In this document: piece after piece, positions 43,850 through 56,615 of the stretch
How the letters are laid out: every line of letters starts with the position of its first letter
Position numbering within the stretch: the first letter of the stretch is position 1
Origin: Chamaecyparis obtusa
Taxonomy: Eukaryota > Streptophyta > Pinopsida > Cupressales > Cupressaceae
Assembly: GCA_027943335.1 (NCBI GenBank)
Contig: BSBK01002089.1
Coordinates: 1,573,001-1,637,000, forward strand
Reading direction: 5' to 3'
DNA length: 64,000 nt
Made by a program: the position numbers and the translations under genes
The notes under the pieces: model-generated
Told to the model about the DNA's origin: nothing
The model's input: only the letters and a program-made list of their open reading frames with translations
Databases searched by the model: none

Positions 43850-45790
43850 TTTTTTATAGTTTTAATAGTTTATTGTAATAAACATTATGAGGACTCTTCA
43901 TTTCATTTCCAAGAGGTTCTAGTGACTCTTGGGATCCATCAAATTTGTATAAGATCCAATTTTGAATAGAATGGATCACTTTTTGTCCTATAATCTTATT
44001 GTTAATCTTCTTGATTTTTACATTGAACTTAACAATACTATGGGTATCACACCAGGTATTGTAATCTAATTTCATAATTCAGATCAATACATCTCTTACC
44101 ATTGTTGGTCTGAGCAGCTGGGAGATTGCTTATTTCCTTCTATTGTTCTAATCTTTAATGATGGTAGATTTGGTTGTATTCCTCTTTGGTTCATCTAAAA
44201 ATAGTTTTCAACTTTTTCTAATCATATTCCTTTTCTATTAAGACAATGTATATGTTCATGTCTCATTCTAAACAGGTTTATTCTTATCATTGAATATCTC
44301 AATAGGGTGGGGAATGCTTATTTCTCCCTTCAGTTCTAATCTTCAATGGCAGGAGTTATTGGTTTCATTTTTTTTTAGTTCTACACAAACATGGAATGAG
44401 ATATTTTTCATCACTCTCCACATGTATTGGAATCAATATTGCATTTTTTGAAACTTATTGTTGTTAATTGGCATTGCTAAAAATGTCTGATGTACTCTCA
44501 AATATGTCATGCTATGAATCTTCTTTTGGAGTTGTTCGACTAATACCTTTAAATGATCACCTGGTGGCTACATCTTTATGACATGTGTCATTTGGCCTAA
44601 CACGTGTATTTTTACACTAACACACGAGTCAAGTTATTATCTACTAAATTATGAAACCATGCAGATATTAAATTTAAATATTCTCATACCATTCAAGATA
44701 TTCTCGTAAAAATATTTCTTATTACTTCTACTTTAAGCATTTTCCCACATTTTTATAAGTATGTCGATGACAATTGTGATGTAAGTTGACATACTACCAA
44801 GTCAGGTACATCATTCTTGTCCTCAACCATCTCAACTTTTTGTGATGTGACTCACTAAGGAATTCTTATTGAATTTGGGCTCTTGTTCGTTGTGATTAAA
44901 GATAGTTATTTTTTCTTGGTCATTTTTCTTAAGCCCCGGTTGAATGCAATGACGTTATATTTTGCTTGAGGAATCTATATGTATTATGGCTTCTTTTCTA
45001 TAGGTAATGATTTCCTCCCTTTGTAATCTCCTCCCACCATTTATCTTATCAGGATAAGGACTCTCTTTGTGGCATTTTTCCTATTGCTGGCATTATGGAC
45101 TTCTCCACTTTCAGGGCTAACAATTTCTTTCGAGATGTTTTTGTTGTTGTGATAGATGATGTGCAACATGGTGGGTTGAATTACATCACTAAGGAATTTG
45201 GGATAGATGATGTGCACAATACAAATCCTAATTTGACTCCTTTATGGATTTTAGAGTTATTTCAGGAGGATCATATTCCTCCTCTTGTTGAGGATCACTA
45301 TTCCATTGTTTAGGAGGATGTACTTAGTTTTGTATCATTGGATGAACCTTACGCATTTTCTGGCTCATCATCTTCTGCGGATATTCTCGATGGTGTTTCC
45401 TCTTCATCTTCATGGCCACATTAGTGGTATTTTTAGTTTTCATATTATAGTTTTGTTAGAATATATACTAATGTATGCAAACTAGTTTTATTTTACTAGT
45501 TTTGGGGCTGGTTGGGTGGCTGATGTCATATAATTTGAGTTTCCTACTGTTTGGAAGGGATTCATACATTAGTCTCTTGTTACTATTTCTAATAAAAATT
45601 ACCATCTTATGTCTTCTTCGGTATGTAGGAAGAACATTTTGCACTTGGAATCATCTAAGATACAATCAAATGTTTTATTCATGGTTCTTTCTTGCTAGTA
45701 TGCTCCTTTTAATCAGGATTATTGTAAATTTGTTAAAATTAATAAATAAATAGTTTAGTAGCTCTTACCACTTTTATAAAAAAAAAAACA
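43850..45790 (+). mobile_element. Possible LINE remnant ending in poly(A)
   Basis: The 3' end is clear: TTAATAAATAAATAGTTTAG, TAGCTCTTACC, then ACTTTTAT and a run of 11 A (about 45,779-45,790). Upstream are a 72-codon ORF (45,095-45,313) and, in frame after its stop, SFVSLDEPYAFSGSSSSADI; neither carries a motif I recognise. At 44,118 and 44,306 a segment GGGAGATTGCTTATTTCC / GGGGAATGCTTATTTCTCC is repeated. No endonuclease or reverse transcriptase is seen, so the assignment rests on the tail. Confidence 0.35.
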
Positions 45791-48109
45791 TTATATAATA
45801 TCTATGAAATTAATTAATAATGAAATCATTTAAATCATAAAGACAAAGTCACAATTAAATTTCATTATATAATCTATAAAATAGATTTATAATAAATTTA
45901 AACTTCTTAATTGAATAGATAAATTCTTTAAAAATTATATTTGAAAAATAAATGTTTTTATTTTTTAATTGAATATTTTTAAGGAAATGAAAATTCTTAG
46001 TGCTTATAAGAGCTAGCAAATAACATATGGACACTCTTAGAAGAAATATTAATCTAACACATTTATTGACATGTATAACATTAATGTTTGAAAAAAATAA
46101 TCATCTATATAGATGGTCCTCTTTTTTCATTGAATGCTAAATGTTTTGAGATTGGATCTTGAACTTGTCAAAGCAAATGTAAGTAAATTAATATTTATAA
46201 AAATCCACGCTTCCCACTAAATACCTTGGCATAGATATCTATGATATAATCAAACAAGCATCCTATAGAAGTAGTAATGAGTATAAATTAGGAAATTCTT
46301 TCACAAAATACTTTGGTTGTTTCATATTCATGCTTTCATATCTATCATTAACAAAACCAAGATATGGTGCATTTTTATTTTTCCTCCAAGATGGGTCATA
46401 TTATATATGTGAGTAGTAACATGTCCAATTTAACAACTTCTTTGCATCTCTTGATTTCGACATCCTAATGATGGATCATAGAGTGTGATTTAAAATATTG
46501 ATGCTAAAAATAGACCTCAACTAGAAGCCACTCAATTCCAATTCTACTTGAACTCTATATAAATTTTTTTTGTCTGTAATAATTTGTTTAGCAAAAAAGT
46601 ATAAATGTTCAAAATAATTTGTTAGTATCTAGACCCTTATTAACATTCGATAAAGGAATTAGAAGCATGTATATTAGAAAGAAAACATTGATAAATAGAC
46701 ACCATATACTATTTAAGTATAGCTTTACAAGACGCACAAAAAGAACATTCATAAAAATAGATTTCATTCATTTAACATATTTTTTATTAACATATATCAA
46801 TATGAGTAAAAAAAAATATAAATCTGAATATGAAAAAATGCCAAATAGGTACACTTGCGAATAAAGTGGTCAATAATTGGATAGAGCATAACAATAACCT
46901 TTTTCTTGTTGTTTGTTCTTCTGTAAATATGGTCTTATCAACTACAATCATCACAACAAGATGCCCACTTTTGAAAAATAAGGCTTTCAAACTTCACATT
47001 CAGATTATGCAATGCCATCACAAAGGTACCGCTAGATTTGGCGAATGTAATTAAAGTATTTGAAGCAAAATTATTTTGCCTCTATCGTATTGACTAGTGA
47101 TGTAAAAAAGGAACTTTTGAATCAAACATAGACATATATCCAAGCTTAATGGTTGTGGATTTATTGTTTACGTCCCTATTATCATTAGAATACTCATGTA
47201 GATATGTATGCAAAGAGTGGCAATCAAAATAGGGCACGTGAATTTTTTGGAAGCACGTCTCATAGAGATGTGTGCAAGTACACACTAGACACATGGTATT
47301 ATTGAATGCAACTAGTGCATAGATTTTTTTCGGGGAAAATTAGATTTGATAATAAGAATTTTGGAAATTTTTTTTAAAATTATATTTATACCAAAATCCT
47401 GAAATTGTGCATTACACCAAGATGGAAATATCAACTAAAGAGGTCACAAAAATTCCAAAAGGTCTCAAAATAAAATATGAACACAACGATCCATACTAAG
47501 CATGACAAGAATAAACACTACTCAAACCAATCTCAAGCAAAAGGACCAAGAGAATTCAAAATCATCTATCTGACAATTTGAATAGGTGACAGATTGGGCC
47601 TTAATCCAGTAGACACTCAAAATCATCCCATACTTGCGAGTTTCATTAATTACTAATTATTCCTCCATTAATTAAATAATTCTTTAATTCTTTAATTACT
47701 CATTTTAAATCCTTCTAAATCAAATTTTTACATCATTTAATCATTTCTCTAATATTAATTAAATAATTAATATTATTTGATTAATTAATCTTAACTAAGT
47801 AGTCCTACTATTTAATTAAATTCAAACTCTAAAATCCCATCATTTAAATAATCACCTTTAATTATTTAAATTAGCTAATAATTCCTCTAATTAAATCAAT
47901 TTCTAACATTAATTTAATTTAATATCAATTTTTATTTAATTTAATTTCTAATTAATTTTATTTAATTTTATCTTTCTCAAAAAATGAATTTATAACTCAA
48001 TTCAAATCTTTAAATCTCTCAAAAAATAAAAACATCAAACTCTCGAGTTCTGAAAATCTTGAAAATGCCAAAATCCTCTTTAAATAAAAAACCGTCTTTA
48101 AATAAAAAA
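45791..48109. other. AT-rich DNA with a TTAATTAAAT low-complexity zone
   Basis: There are no supported genes; ORFs at 46.6-47.3 kb are motif-free. From about 47,640 to 47,960 the sequence is a low-complexity succession of AATTAATTAAATAATT and TTTAATTTAAT words. Confidence 0.45.
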
Positions 48110-48380
48110 AAATCAAGTTTAAATAAGAAATAAATTTTAGAAATTCATTATTCTCAAAATCATAAAATTCTCCGCAATCCTCATCTTCTCTTCCTTTGAG
48201 TTCAATTTAGAAGTAATTGTCTCTAAACAAAAAACATATCTTTAAATAACCAAAAAACAATTTTAAATAAGAAATGAATTTTGGAAATTCATTATTCTCA
48301 AATTTAGAAAAAATCTCCTCAATCCTCATCTTCTCTTCTTTTTATTCTAAATTAACTCTTACTTTTGAGGTCAATTTGGA
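48110..48380. repeat. Tandem duplication (period 144 bp) at the left end of repeat copy B
   Basis: TTTAAATAAGAAAT(A/G)AATTTT, GAAATTCATTATTCTC and CAATCCTCATCTTCTCTT occur at 48,119-48,192 and again at 48,263-48,336. Copy A has only one of these units. Confidence 0.75.
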
Positions 48381-49279
48381 AAGCTTCATCTTTGAAAGGT
48401 TATCCAAAATCTTTCAGTTCCTAATTATCGCATTCGTTAGTTCTAATTTTCTCAATTCAATCTTGACCTCTCATCCAATCCTGAATATCTATATGAACCC
48501 CCTTCAATCTCCTTTGAAGGATCCCAAAAACTTTGAATATCATTGATCTTATGGAAGTTTTCATGTAGAAATCAAGTAATCAGTTAGCAATTAATTCGTG
48601 AATCTCTAATTGGAAATGCTACTAGAATCATTTTTTAGTACCATCCATCAATTCCAACATAGTGTAGAGAAGAAATATAGGGAACCGAGTTAAGTGTTGG
48701 TAATGTATTTGATTGTTTCATTTTTAGTTGTGTATTTATATATGATTGTTTTTATTATTTTATATGGAAAATATTTATTACATTAATTTGGTTTGATTAG
48801 TTTGGTGCTAAGTTAACCTACTTTTTTGAGCCTGTGAAGAATTCCTACATACATTTGGTGAATTTAATGTGATCATGCTAAAAAATATAATAAATTTTTC
48901 TTCAATTTTTGATGGAGGTTTTCCTTGTTGATTTGTTGTTTCGTGCAGGATTCGAGAGTCTAACTTGTGATCTATGCAGGGTTTTTTGTCTTAAACATGC
49001 AATTGTTCATAATTTTTGAATTTTCATTTCTTTTGATCAATTGATACAATGGATTTGAAATGAACAACTTGTGTGTAGCCTATGGATAAGTGACCTAAAA
49101 ATTGCACATAGTCTAATTTGGTGGATTAATAAACCTAAAAAATTTCACCTAATTTTAATTAAGAAGGAAAAGCACAATAATTTTTATAATTTTGGTCACA
49201 TTTCCTTTCTTAATGGGCCTATGGATAAGAAATTTCATATAATATGCCTAATTAAGACATTAATTGAATTTATTTCTTT

Positions 49280-49500
49280 ATTTCTTACATGCCATTCATT
49301 TTTATTTGCATGTTGCTTTTGTTTTTTTTACTTGAATGTCATTCTTTTTTGTTTACATGTTTTTTTTAATTGCATGTCTTTCTTTTTCACTCGCATGTCA
49401 TTATGTTTCGTTTGCATGTTTCTTTTTTTATTGCATGTCTTCCTTTTTTTCTTGCATGCCATTTCTATTGATTGTGTTTAATTCCTTTTAATTGCATATC
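49280..49500. repeat. T-rich minisatellite with a unit of about 61 bp (copy B)
   Basis: Counterpart of the array at 12,857-13,075, with TTGCATGTC, TTTACATG and ATTGCATGTCTTTC words at the same spacing. Confidence 0.7.
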
Positions 49501-49746
49501 TTTCTAACTAATTTCTAAGATTGGTATTTTGAGGTTACTAATCTGGCTATTTTTACCTTGTGGCTTTCTAGAGAAAAGAAATCATTTGTCAAAGACCCTC
49601 ATTTTTTTCTTAATCATTTTCATGCAAGTTGGGGGAAATAAATTAAACTATTGATGAATATTGGTTACAAGGGTAGCTTAAAATTGTCTTTTCCTACTTT
49701 TCTTTTCAAATATTGAGTTTTCAGCTTTAAAATGAACATGTTCTTT

Positions 49747-50628
49747 GGGTGAACCCACAATAGTGGGTTATACTTTTTTTGCTTGAATAAGATTCTAAAT
49801 ATATTTTTTATTTTTATTTTTATTTTTGAATTGATTTGAATGGTTTTTTCTTTCTCCCACGAAAAGTGGTATGTTGCTAAAAATGTTATTTTCAAAGAGC
49901 TACATTGTTTTCATAGAGCATAATTTTTTTTCTAAAAGAGATATCAATGTGATTCTTTTGAAATTAGTTTTGTAACATCTATACAAAGGGCATGCAATTT
50001 GTTTGATGACATTATCATGATTATTTCATATTTTATTAACGTTTGAAGTTGACTAAACCAATTTTGACATACCTTAACTACATAGCTTATAGTTTGTCGT
50101 ATATTTGTCCAATTTAATTTAATTTTATTTTTATAGAAAAATAACTTAATTACCTAGGGAATGGATATTTTTTTGAAAATTTTTTCTCTCATTACTATTT
50201 TTCCATAAGCGTCAAACATAGAGGTAGACATACGGTGATCTATGTTTAGTAAAACTAAAAATACAAAGTCATAATAAACTTAATATATATTAACATTATA
50301 ATCATTGGAAATATTTTTCTTCGTAGTACCATACCTCATAGATAGGATTATCAAATGGAGTCATTTGATCTCCCAAAAGATAAAGTCAAAGTGATTTTTT
50401 TCCTGCATTTTAATAGGTACAAAGGAGACTACATTGCAGGTATGAATGAGGAGTATAGATGTTATATCAATGATTTTTTATCTAAGAGGCTTTGAGCTGA
50501 TCATTTGTAATTAATTCCTTCAAATGGAACTTCACAAGGCTTAAATAATCATATTTTATTAAAAATGTGTGATTTCAGCAAAAATCAACATGTCTAAAAA
50601 AGTGTAATCCACTATTGTGGGGTCACCC
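49747..50628. mobile_element. Non-autonomous TIR DNA transposon 2 (882 bp)
   Basis: Terminal inverted repeats of 27 bp (49747-49773 and 50602-50628) match at 24 positions and begin GGGTGA(A/C)CCCACAATAGTGG. CTTT flanks both ends (49743-49746 and 50629-50632). Copy A is uninterrupted at this site (about 13,310, GTTCTTTCTATAC), which gives the exact empty site. There is no ORF. The internal sequence does not resemble TIR element 1, but both share the GGGT terminus and a 4-bp duplication. Confidence 0.88.
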
Positions 50629-51035
50629 CTTTCTATACATAGTTCAATTGGCACATTAATAATTGAATAGAGATATTGTGTATTTGGCATGCTTGTGCAT
50701 GCGTACAATGGTACTATTTCTAACAAACACTATCCTCTCCCTTGGATCTTGTGGTCCTAGGGGCAAGAGAGAAGTGTTAGAGACACTCAATTTTCATTTT
50801 TTGAGAGTGACCTTTTGTGGAAAATATGTACTCAACCCAAAGGATGACCCAAGATATAATAGATAAATCCAATCACTTCTGAACCTCTATATATGAAATA
50901 TGATTGTGATTAATGTTATAGTCAATCGGTGTGAATTTGTTATGCCAAACAAAATTTTGCTCATTATCTGTGTGAAGTGTTAAAATCCTTTATTGAAAGA
51001 TGCCAAACACCTTGATTTAAAAGGCTTAGTAGACA

Positions 51036-52634
51036 TCTTCTTTTTACTCATTTTTAGACTTGATGTTACTATACATGATTAAATATTATATTTTTTATGA
51101 ATAATAGCCATCTTTAGTAATATAAAATGTAAGGTACCACTATTCACAAAAAAATATAGGAAGATTTAGGATCACCCTCATGACTAAAATCAACAACACT
51201 AAAAGAACCAAAAATAGATGAATCTAATCTCTTCATCCATACAAGAGACATATAAGTCTAGCTTTCATATTAGTTTTGGCTAGTGGGTTATACAAACTTT
51301 GATTTGACTTTTTTAATTTATAAACATAAGAAATATTTGACTATATTTTCTCACCTAGATCTAGAAATCCCCTAAACCTATACTTGATGAATGATAAAAG
51401 ATAAAACTATCATAACGAAGTTAATACTAATAAACGAAAGTTTTGGTTCAAGGGAAGTAATTGGTTAATTTCTTATTTTTCAAGTTGGGTTGTTTTGAAA
51501 TTTGTTTTTTTATTCAGTCCTATAAAAGAATATATGTCATGCATAAGCTTCTTTTAAAAATTAAAATCTTGTGATATTTCTATGAGGATTTAAGTACATG
51601 TGGTTTTTTTAGTTAAACTCATTGATCCATGTTTCATGAGTAGTGGTTCACATGAACCCATCTCTAATTAGAATGAATGGAACACTTAATAATAGTTGAA
51701 TCTAGGTGATGCTTGTAACCACCTAAAATTGGTCTAGTAGAACTTGAGCCCCCCTTTCGATAAAATCATCTATTTACTAGACATGATTGTGCATAGTAAT
51801 CCTTAAAATCCCATTTGCATAATTGAATAAAAAATCAAAAATCTTATATCAAGCTTGCATATTTATTTAATTTCTAAAACCTTACTTTTAATATAAATTA
51901 TCTACACCTTTTTTTAAAGAACACATTCACATGCGTGCAGCCACTTAATGTTGATTAATTAGCAATTGAAATGGATTTGTGCTTACAAATGCTATTTTGT
52001 CTTATTCTACCTAAATCTATTTTTTCCTCTTAATCTTAACCACTCATTTCTACCTAACCTTGCATCTCCTTTTATCTACTTTTTCCTCTTCATCTTAGCC
52101 ACTCATTCTTTTGCCTCTTAATCTCCACCCTCCATTGTTGAAGCAATTCCTTTAAATAGAAGCTCTTTCTTGGCTCAAGGGTTCCATCTTGTTGTGTTGG
52201 CATTATTGCATCTTAATTTATAATCTTGTTTGCTCTCTTAGATTTGAATTCTTAAGCTCTTAGATCTCTCATTTCTTAGTTTATCTTCATTTCTAGCGTA
52301 ATATTGCATTATAAATCTAGTTTATTTCTTGCATTACTTCAATAGATTTAACTCTTTCATTCTCATCCTATCATACTAGTTTCTTGCATATATTTGTTTC
52401 TTAATGTGTCATTATTATCTTGCATTCTTGCATCTTAGCTTCATTTATTGCCCTTGAATCATCCATTTTGGAGTAGTCAAGTCTCTAATCCTCTATGCCA
52501 ATTTGATGAGGATCATAAGAAGGATTAAACTCACTTCATCTAGGAAGCTATGAGACGCTTCTTGAGATCTCCTCTTCCATGGGTTTTCTTAAGTGTAATG
52601 GTTCATAGAAGTGTGTCACACTTTTGATCACACA
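51036..52634 (+). mobile_element. Presumed LTR of old gypsy element host 2 (left boundary unknown)
   Basis: The right end is set by the primer-binding site at 52,639. A TATA-like TTTAAATAG at 52,151-52,159 is followed by about 480 bp of pyrimidine-rich, Leu/Ser-like leader (TTGCATCTTAG words), as expected for R/U5. The LTR would end GATCACA. The left half (51,036-52,000) has no recognisable feature and may not belong to it. Confidence 0.4.
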
Positions 52635-52638
52635 TATT

Positions 52639-52656
52639 TGGTACCCAGCATGGGGT
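52639..52656 (+). promoter_or_regulatory. Primer-binding site of host 2, tRNA-Lys type (eroded)
   Basis: TGGTACCCAGCATGGGGT matches the lysine-tRNA primer-binding site known from retroviruses (TGGCGCCCAACGTGGGGC) at 13 of 18 positions. All five differences are transitions, including both CpG sites. Confidence 0.55.
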
Positions 52657-54705
52657 TTGACATCTATTTTTAGATCCATTTCTTGCACTTTCGGTTCTTT
52701 GCTATCGCAGGTTTGTTATTTTTATATTTCTAGGATAAATAATCGTACGACATTTATTACTATACCTAGGTGGCATTCAAGCATACTGTCAGGAAAAAAA
52801 TTTTAATTTTTTGGAATATCATTTCTCCTTTCAGAGAAATGTCACCTGCTTTATAGAGAAATATTGCCCAGACTTTATAAGGTATATCATATCATTCAGA
52901 AATATCATTCTTCTTCTATATAGTATATCGTATAATTTTCTGATAGATAGATTAATTGTCACCCAAAAATAAATTCTATCACAGTCCAAGTTTTAGCTGA
53001 GATTATTTAATTTTATTACATTTTATAATTTTGTGATCTTCTAACAGTGACTAACAAGTGATCTTGTAGTGTTATTGATTCCATTTGCATATGCTTTTTA
53101 TGCTCTAACTTGTGGTTTTGTAGGATTTTCTTGTCAAAGAGATCAATGCCTTCATGACTACTAATTCTTTGTGATGTAGGACACTTTCCAAAGACTTTAT
53201 CTTGAAACTACTAATGCTATTTGTCTTGTAGGTTTCCTTGGAGATATGAATTAAATTTGTGTTTGCTTACATTTGATTTCTAGGCACCTAGCTTAACTAG
53301 AAGGCTTCTTTTTTGTGATTGGTTGGGTAGTAGGAGAGTATGCTCATTTCCTTCTAGGAAAATTAGAAATCTTGACCTACTTAGTTTATCACTTGCAATT
53401 AGTCTTGGGTAAATGAAGGTGTGCTTAATTTGTTTGGGAGACACTATAGAGTAGGAGAGTATTCTCTTTTCCTCGTGGAAAATTAGAAATCTAAACCTCC
53501 ACTAGATATCCATTTTCTTTCTTGCATTTACCTTTAGAGGGCCTAACAAGAGAGCAATCTTTTGGGAATGACCCAAGTGGGGAACAAGCAAAGCCAACTA
53601 ACTCCTCCCCACTATTAACAAAATCTTCTTTCAATCCAAAGATAGAAGACTTGGCTAATTTCTATTCCTTATGCTTCTTCATGTGTAGGTACTAGTTGCC
53701 TAAACCTTGCTAAGCAATACTACACCTGATTGGGCTCTTGTAGGGCCTTCTTGGTCTACATCTTGTTTACAAGACTACAAGAGAAGTACATTCACTTTGT
53801 ATAGGGATGAGATGTCTAAATCTTTCTTGCAAGACTATGGATCTTGGGTGCTTGTAGGGTTATAGGCCTTAATTTTTCTTATGAAACTACAAGGGATGGT
53901 CATGAACAAAGACCTTTACTAAATACTTTAGGGCTTATAAGCTATCCTTTTGGTCGTGTGGCTTCCTTTGTGCAAGGATTGATCGAAGTGGAATTTACTA
54001 GGATCACCCCAAGACACTCACCACATTTACTCCCTTGGATGAAAATACATGACAAAGATAGCATCACTTTGTGTGAGGCAAAGGGTTATCAAGTTGTGGG
54101 AAAAGGTTGAAACACTTCCCGCTTGACCTTAGGTAGTTTTCTTGATGTTCTTTCTTGTGCTAAGACTTGTGAAAATATTTGTTGAACATACACTTGGCAT
54201 GCTTGACAATTTACTAGACCTAACATATGCTTGTATCCACAAGGTTGTTTTGTCCCTTGTTGGATTTTTTTAAGACTATTGCTTGATTCACATTACATGC
54301 TTTTAAAATAAACCTTGTCTAGGAAACGCTCCAATCTTGTTAATCATCTATTCAACCCTTTGAAATCAAACTTATGGAAAAACTAAAAAATTGTCAACAT
54401 TTCTTCTCCATTGCTATCCTTAGCTCATCTCATTATTTGGTACATTCAAGTATGTTAGGAATTGCCTCTAGCTAGAAAATATCACTTTGGTCTCTTGACT
54501 ACATTCTTGGCTAGTAGAATGCTCACTTGTCCACCATCTCTTTGATTATATCTCTTGGAGGCTCTATCCAACCTCTTGCTTGTTCACAAGTGTCATACAT
54601 AGGTATCTACCTATAGCTTGGACTCCTTATGGAAATTTATCTTTACTCTATATATTTGACACTTTTTCACATTGGACAAGTGAACACTCTTACGTACCTA
54701 GCTTG
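52657..54705 (+). pseudogene. Host 2 leader and putative 5' coding region
   Basis: About 870 bp of leader without an ORF is followed from about 53,565 by MTQVGNKQSQ-like and MGNDPSGEQAKPTNSS-like reading, and then by an 88-codon ORF 53,844-54,110 (PFGRVASFVQGLIEVEF, SPHLLPWMKIHDKD). I cannot match these to a gag domain with confidence. The region is placed in host 2 because it lies between the primer-binding site and the protease at 60.5 kb once the chromovirus is removed. Many stops are present. Confidence 0.35.
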
Positions 54706-54710
54706 AACAT

Positions 54711-55239
54711 TGATGTAACCTAATTTTATTCAAAAACAAACACCATAGAAAATCCATGAAAACAAAGATGATTTCAGAATCCAAAATTATTCATTATTCC
54801 TTCAACTATCCTCTATGTCTTACAATAACATAAAAACACTAATTTAACCAAATACAAAATTACCATTTTTGGCAGATTTTCACAAATACATTTTTTCCAT
54901 TTTTGGTAATTTTGAAAATGACTCCTAAAAAATTGATTTTTTTGCTAAAGCTTCCCTAAAATAAGATAAGAATAATTTCCAACTAATCTTCAAAAGTAGA
55001 AACAAGATTTCACAGTTATTACAAAAAACAACTTTCTAAAAACTCATAAAAAACACTAAAAGCCAATTTTGGAGGCCTAAAATAACTTTTTGGCTCCTAA
55101 AAAAGTGTCGAAACGACTCCCTACTAAGCCAAGCTCTTTCAAAAATCTAAATGGAATCTCTTGAGGAATCTACCTATAAAATTTTAGCCAAAATGGACAA
55201 CCGAGTCAAAAGTTATGAGTATCGAAAGCCCCTGCATCA
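54711..55239 (-). repeat. Left (3') LTR of the chromovirus
   Basis: 529 bp, TGATGTAACCTAATTTTATT to AAGCCCCTGCATCA. It aligns throughout with 59,833-60,364, with scattered differences. Confidence 0.93.
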
Positions 55240-55774
55240 TTCTCGTCTAGTTCAAGAGAATGCAGCTCCGGCAAGTTCATGTCCTCAAACTGTTGCAATT
55301 TTGCCAAATCCAAATTCTTCAATTCTAACTCTGTGACCCATGTACTATTTTCTGGAGCTAATCCTTTCCATTATACTAGATACCTTTCGTATTCTCCTTG
55401 GCGAGTACAAACAATTTTCCTATCTAAGACTTGTGCAACCTCTTCCTTTTTTTTCTTCTGGGAATCATTTGCTTCCAATTAATTTCATCCTCACTACCTG
55501 TAGCATGATCTTCACCATGGAAGGTATATAAATTAGAGACATTAAAAATAAGAGAGATATCAAGACTAGCAGGTAAATCTGCCTCATAGGCGTTGTCATT
55601 GATTCTCTTGTGAATTGTACATGGACCAATTTTATTATATTTGAGCTTATGATATGTCCCTGTAGGAAATATCTCCTTTTTTAGATAGACCATCACTAGA
55701 TCACTTGCATTGAAAACCTTATGCCTCCTACTGGCATTTGTTGCAACATTGTACCTCTCAATACTTTCCTGCAA
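55240..55774 (-). pseudogene. Chromovirus integrase C-terminal domain and chromodomain
   Basis: ORF 55424-55774 carries the integrase C-terminal domain (YNVATNASRRHKVFNASDLV, LKYNKIGPCTIHKRINDNAY, LDISLIFNVSNLYTFHGED). In a second frame, after a frameshift, 55,240-55,430 gives a chromodomain with YLV-stop-WKGLAPENSTWV, in which the Lys of the usual VKWKG is a stop (AAA to TAA). Chromodomains direct chromovirus integration to particular chromatin marks; the domain is broken here. Confidence 0.85.
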
Positions 55775-56615
55775 CTTTTTCCTTACTTCTGTCTACAACT
55801 CGTGCAGATTTTCTACAAATGCTTCTCCATGATCACTGATTCTATCACCCATTGGAAACTATACCAGATCTAGGACTTTGTGAGGATGCCTACCATAAAT
55901 AACTTGAAATGGTGATTTACCAGTGGATCTATTCACTGAACTATTATAGGAAAATTCATGCTAGGGTAATTCCAAATCCCATTATTTCAGTTTCTCCCAT
56001 ACAATACACATCAACATATTTCCCAAAATTTAATTGACCACTTCTTTTTTCCCATCTATTTGTGGGTGATAGGCACTACTAAACTACAAATTTATTCCCA
56101 TCTTCTTCCATAAAGTCCACCAAAAATGACTGCGGAACTTTGTATCCCAATTAGAAGCAATGATTTTTGGAACACCATGCAATCTAACAATCTTTGAAAA
56201 GAATAACTCTGCCACCCCAATAGCATCACTAGTTTTCTTACAAGAAATGAAATGAGCCATTTTTATAATCTATCAACAACAATAAAAATAGAATCTTTAC
56301 CTCACTGTGTGTTAGGCAGCCCCAATACAAAGCCCACACTCAAAATTTTCCATGGTTCTACTGGTACATACAATGGCATATACAATCGTATATTTTGTGA
56401 GTTCCCTTTCCCCACTTGAAAAATTCTACGTCTCTCAAAAATCTGACTATGTCTCACTTCATCTTTGGCCAATAGTACTTATCTGTTACCAAGTCTATTG
56501 TTTTATCTTTCCCAAAGTGTCCAGCCATACCACTGCTATGAAATTATCTAATGATATTTTTCCTCATTTAGCCAATAGGAATGCATAACTATTTTCCCTT
56601 GAATAAGTAGCCATC
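55775..56615 (-). pseudogene. Chromovirus integrase core
   Basis: Minus-strand reading gives an HHCC region (HSSGMAGHFGKDKT) and the core with [19 protein letters not shown]. The family SDRD box is changed to SNWD (GAT to AAT and CGG to TGG). SSAYHPQIDGKKEVVN follows, keeping the third acidic residue, then NRSTGKSPFQVIYGRHP. Several stops and frameshifts are present. The second catalytic Asp is lost. Confidence 0.82.

Larger units (their letters stand above)
48215..51035 (+). repeat. Dispersed repeat copy B (with a second TIR element)
   Basis: The paralogue of 10,785-13,730. Order and orientation are the same, from the GAAATTCATTATTCTC block to CACCTTGATTTAAAAGGC. It lacks the 11,618-12,620 element (empty site at about 49,040) and contains an element at 49,747-50,628 absent from A. 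No coding function is recognised. Confidence 0.78.

Noticed and set aside
55151..55336. 61-codon plus-strand ORF
   Set aside because: It spans the left LTR end and the antisense of the chromodomain region.
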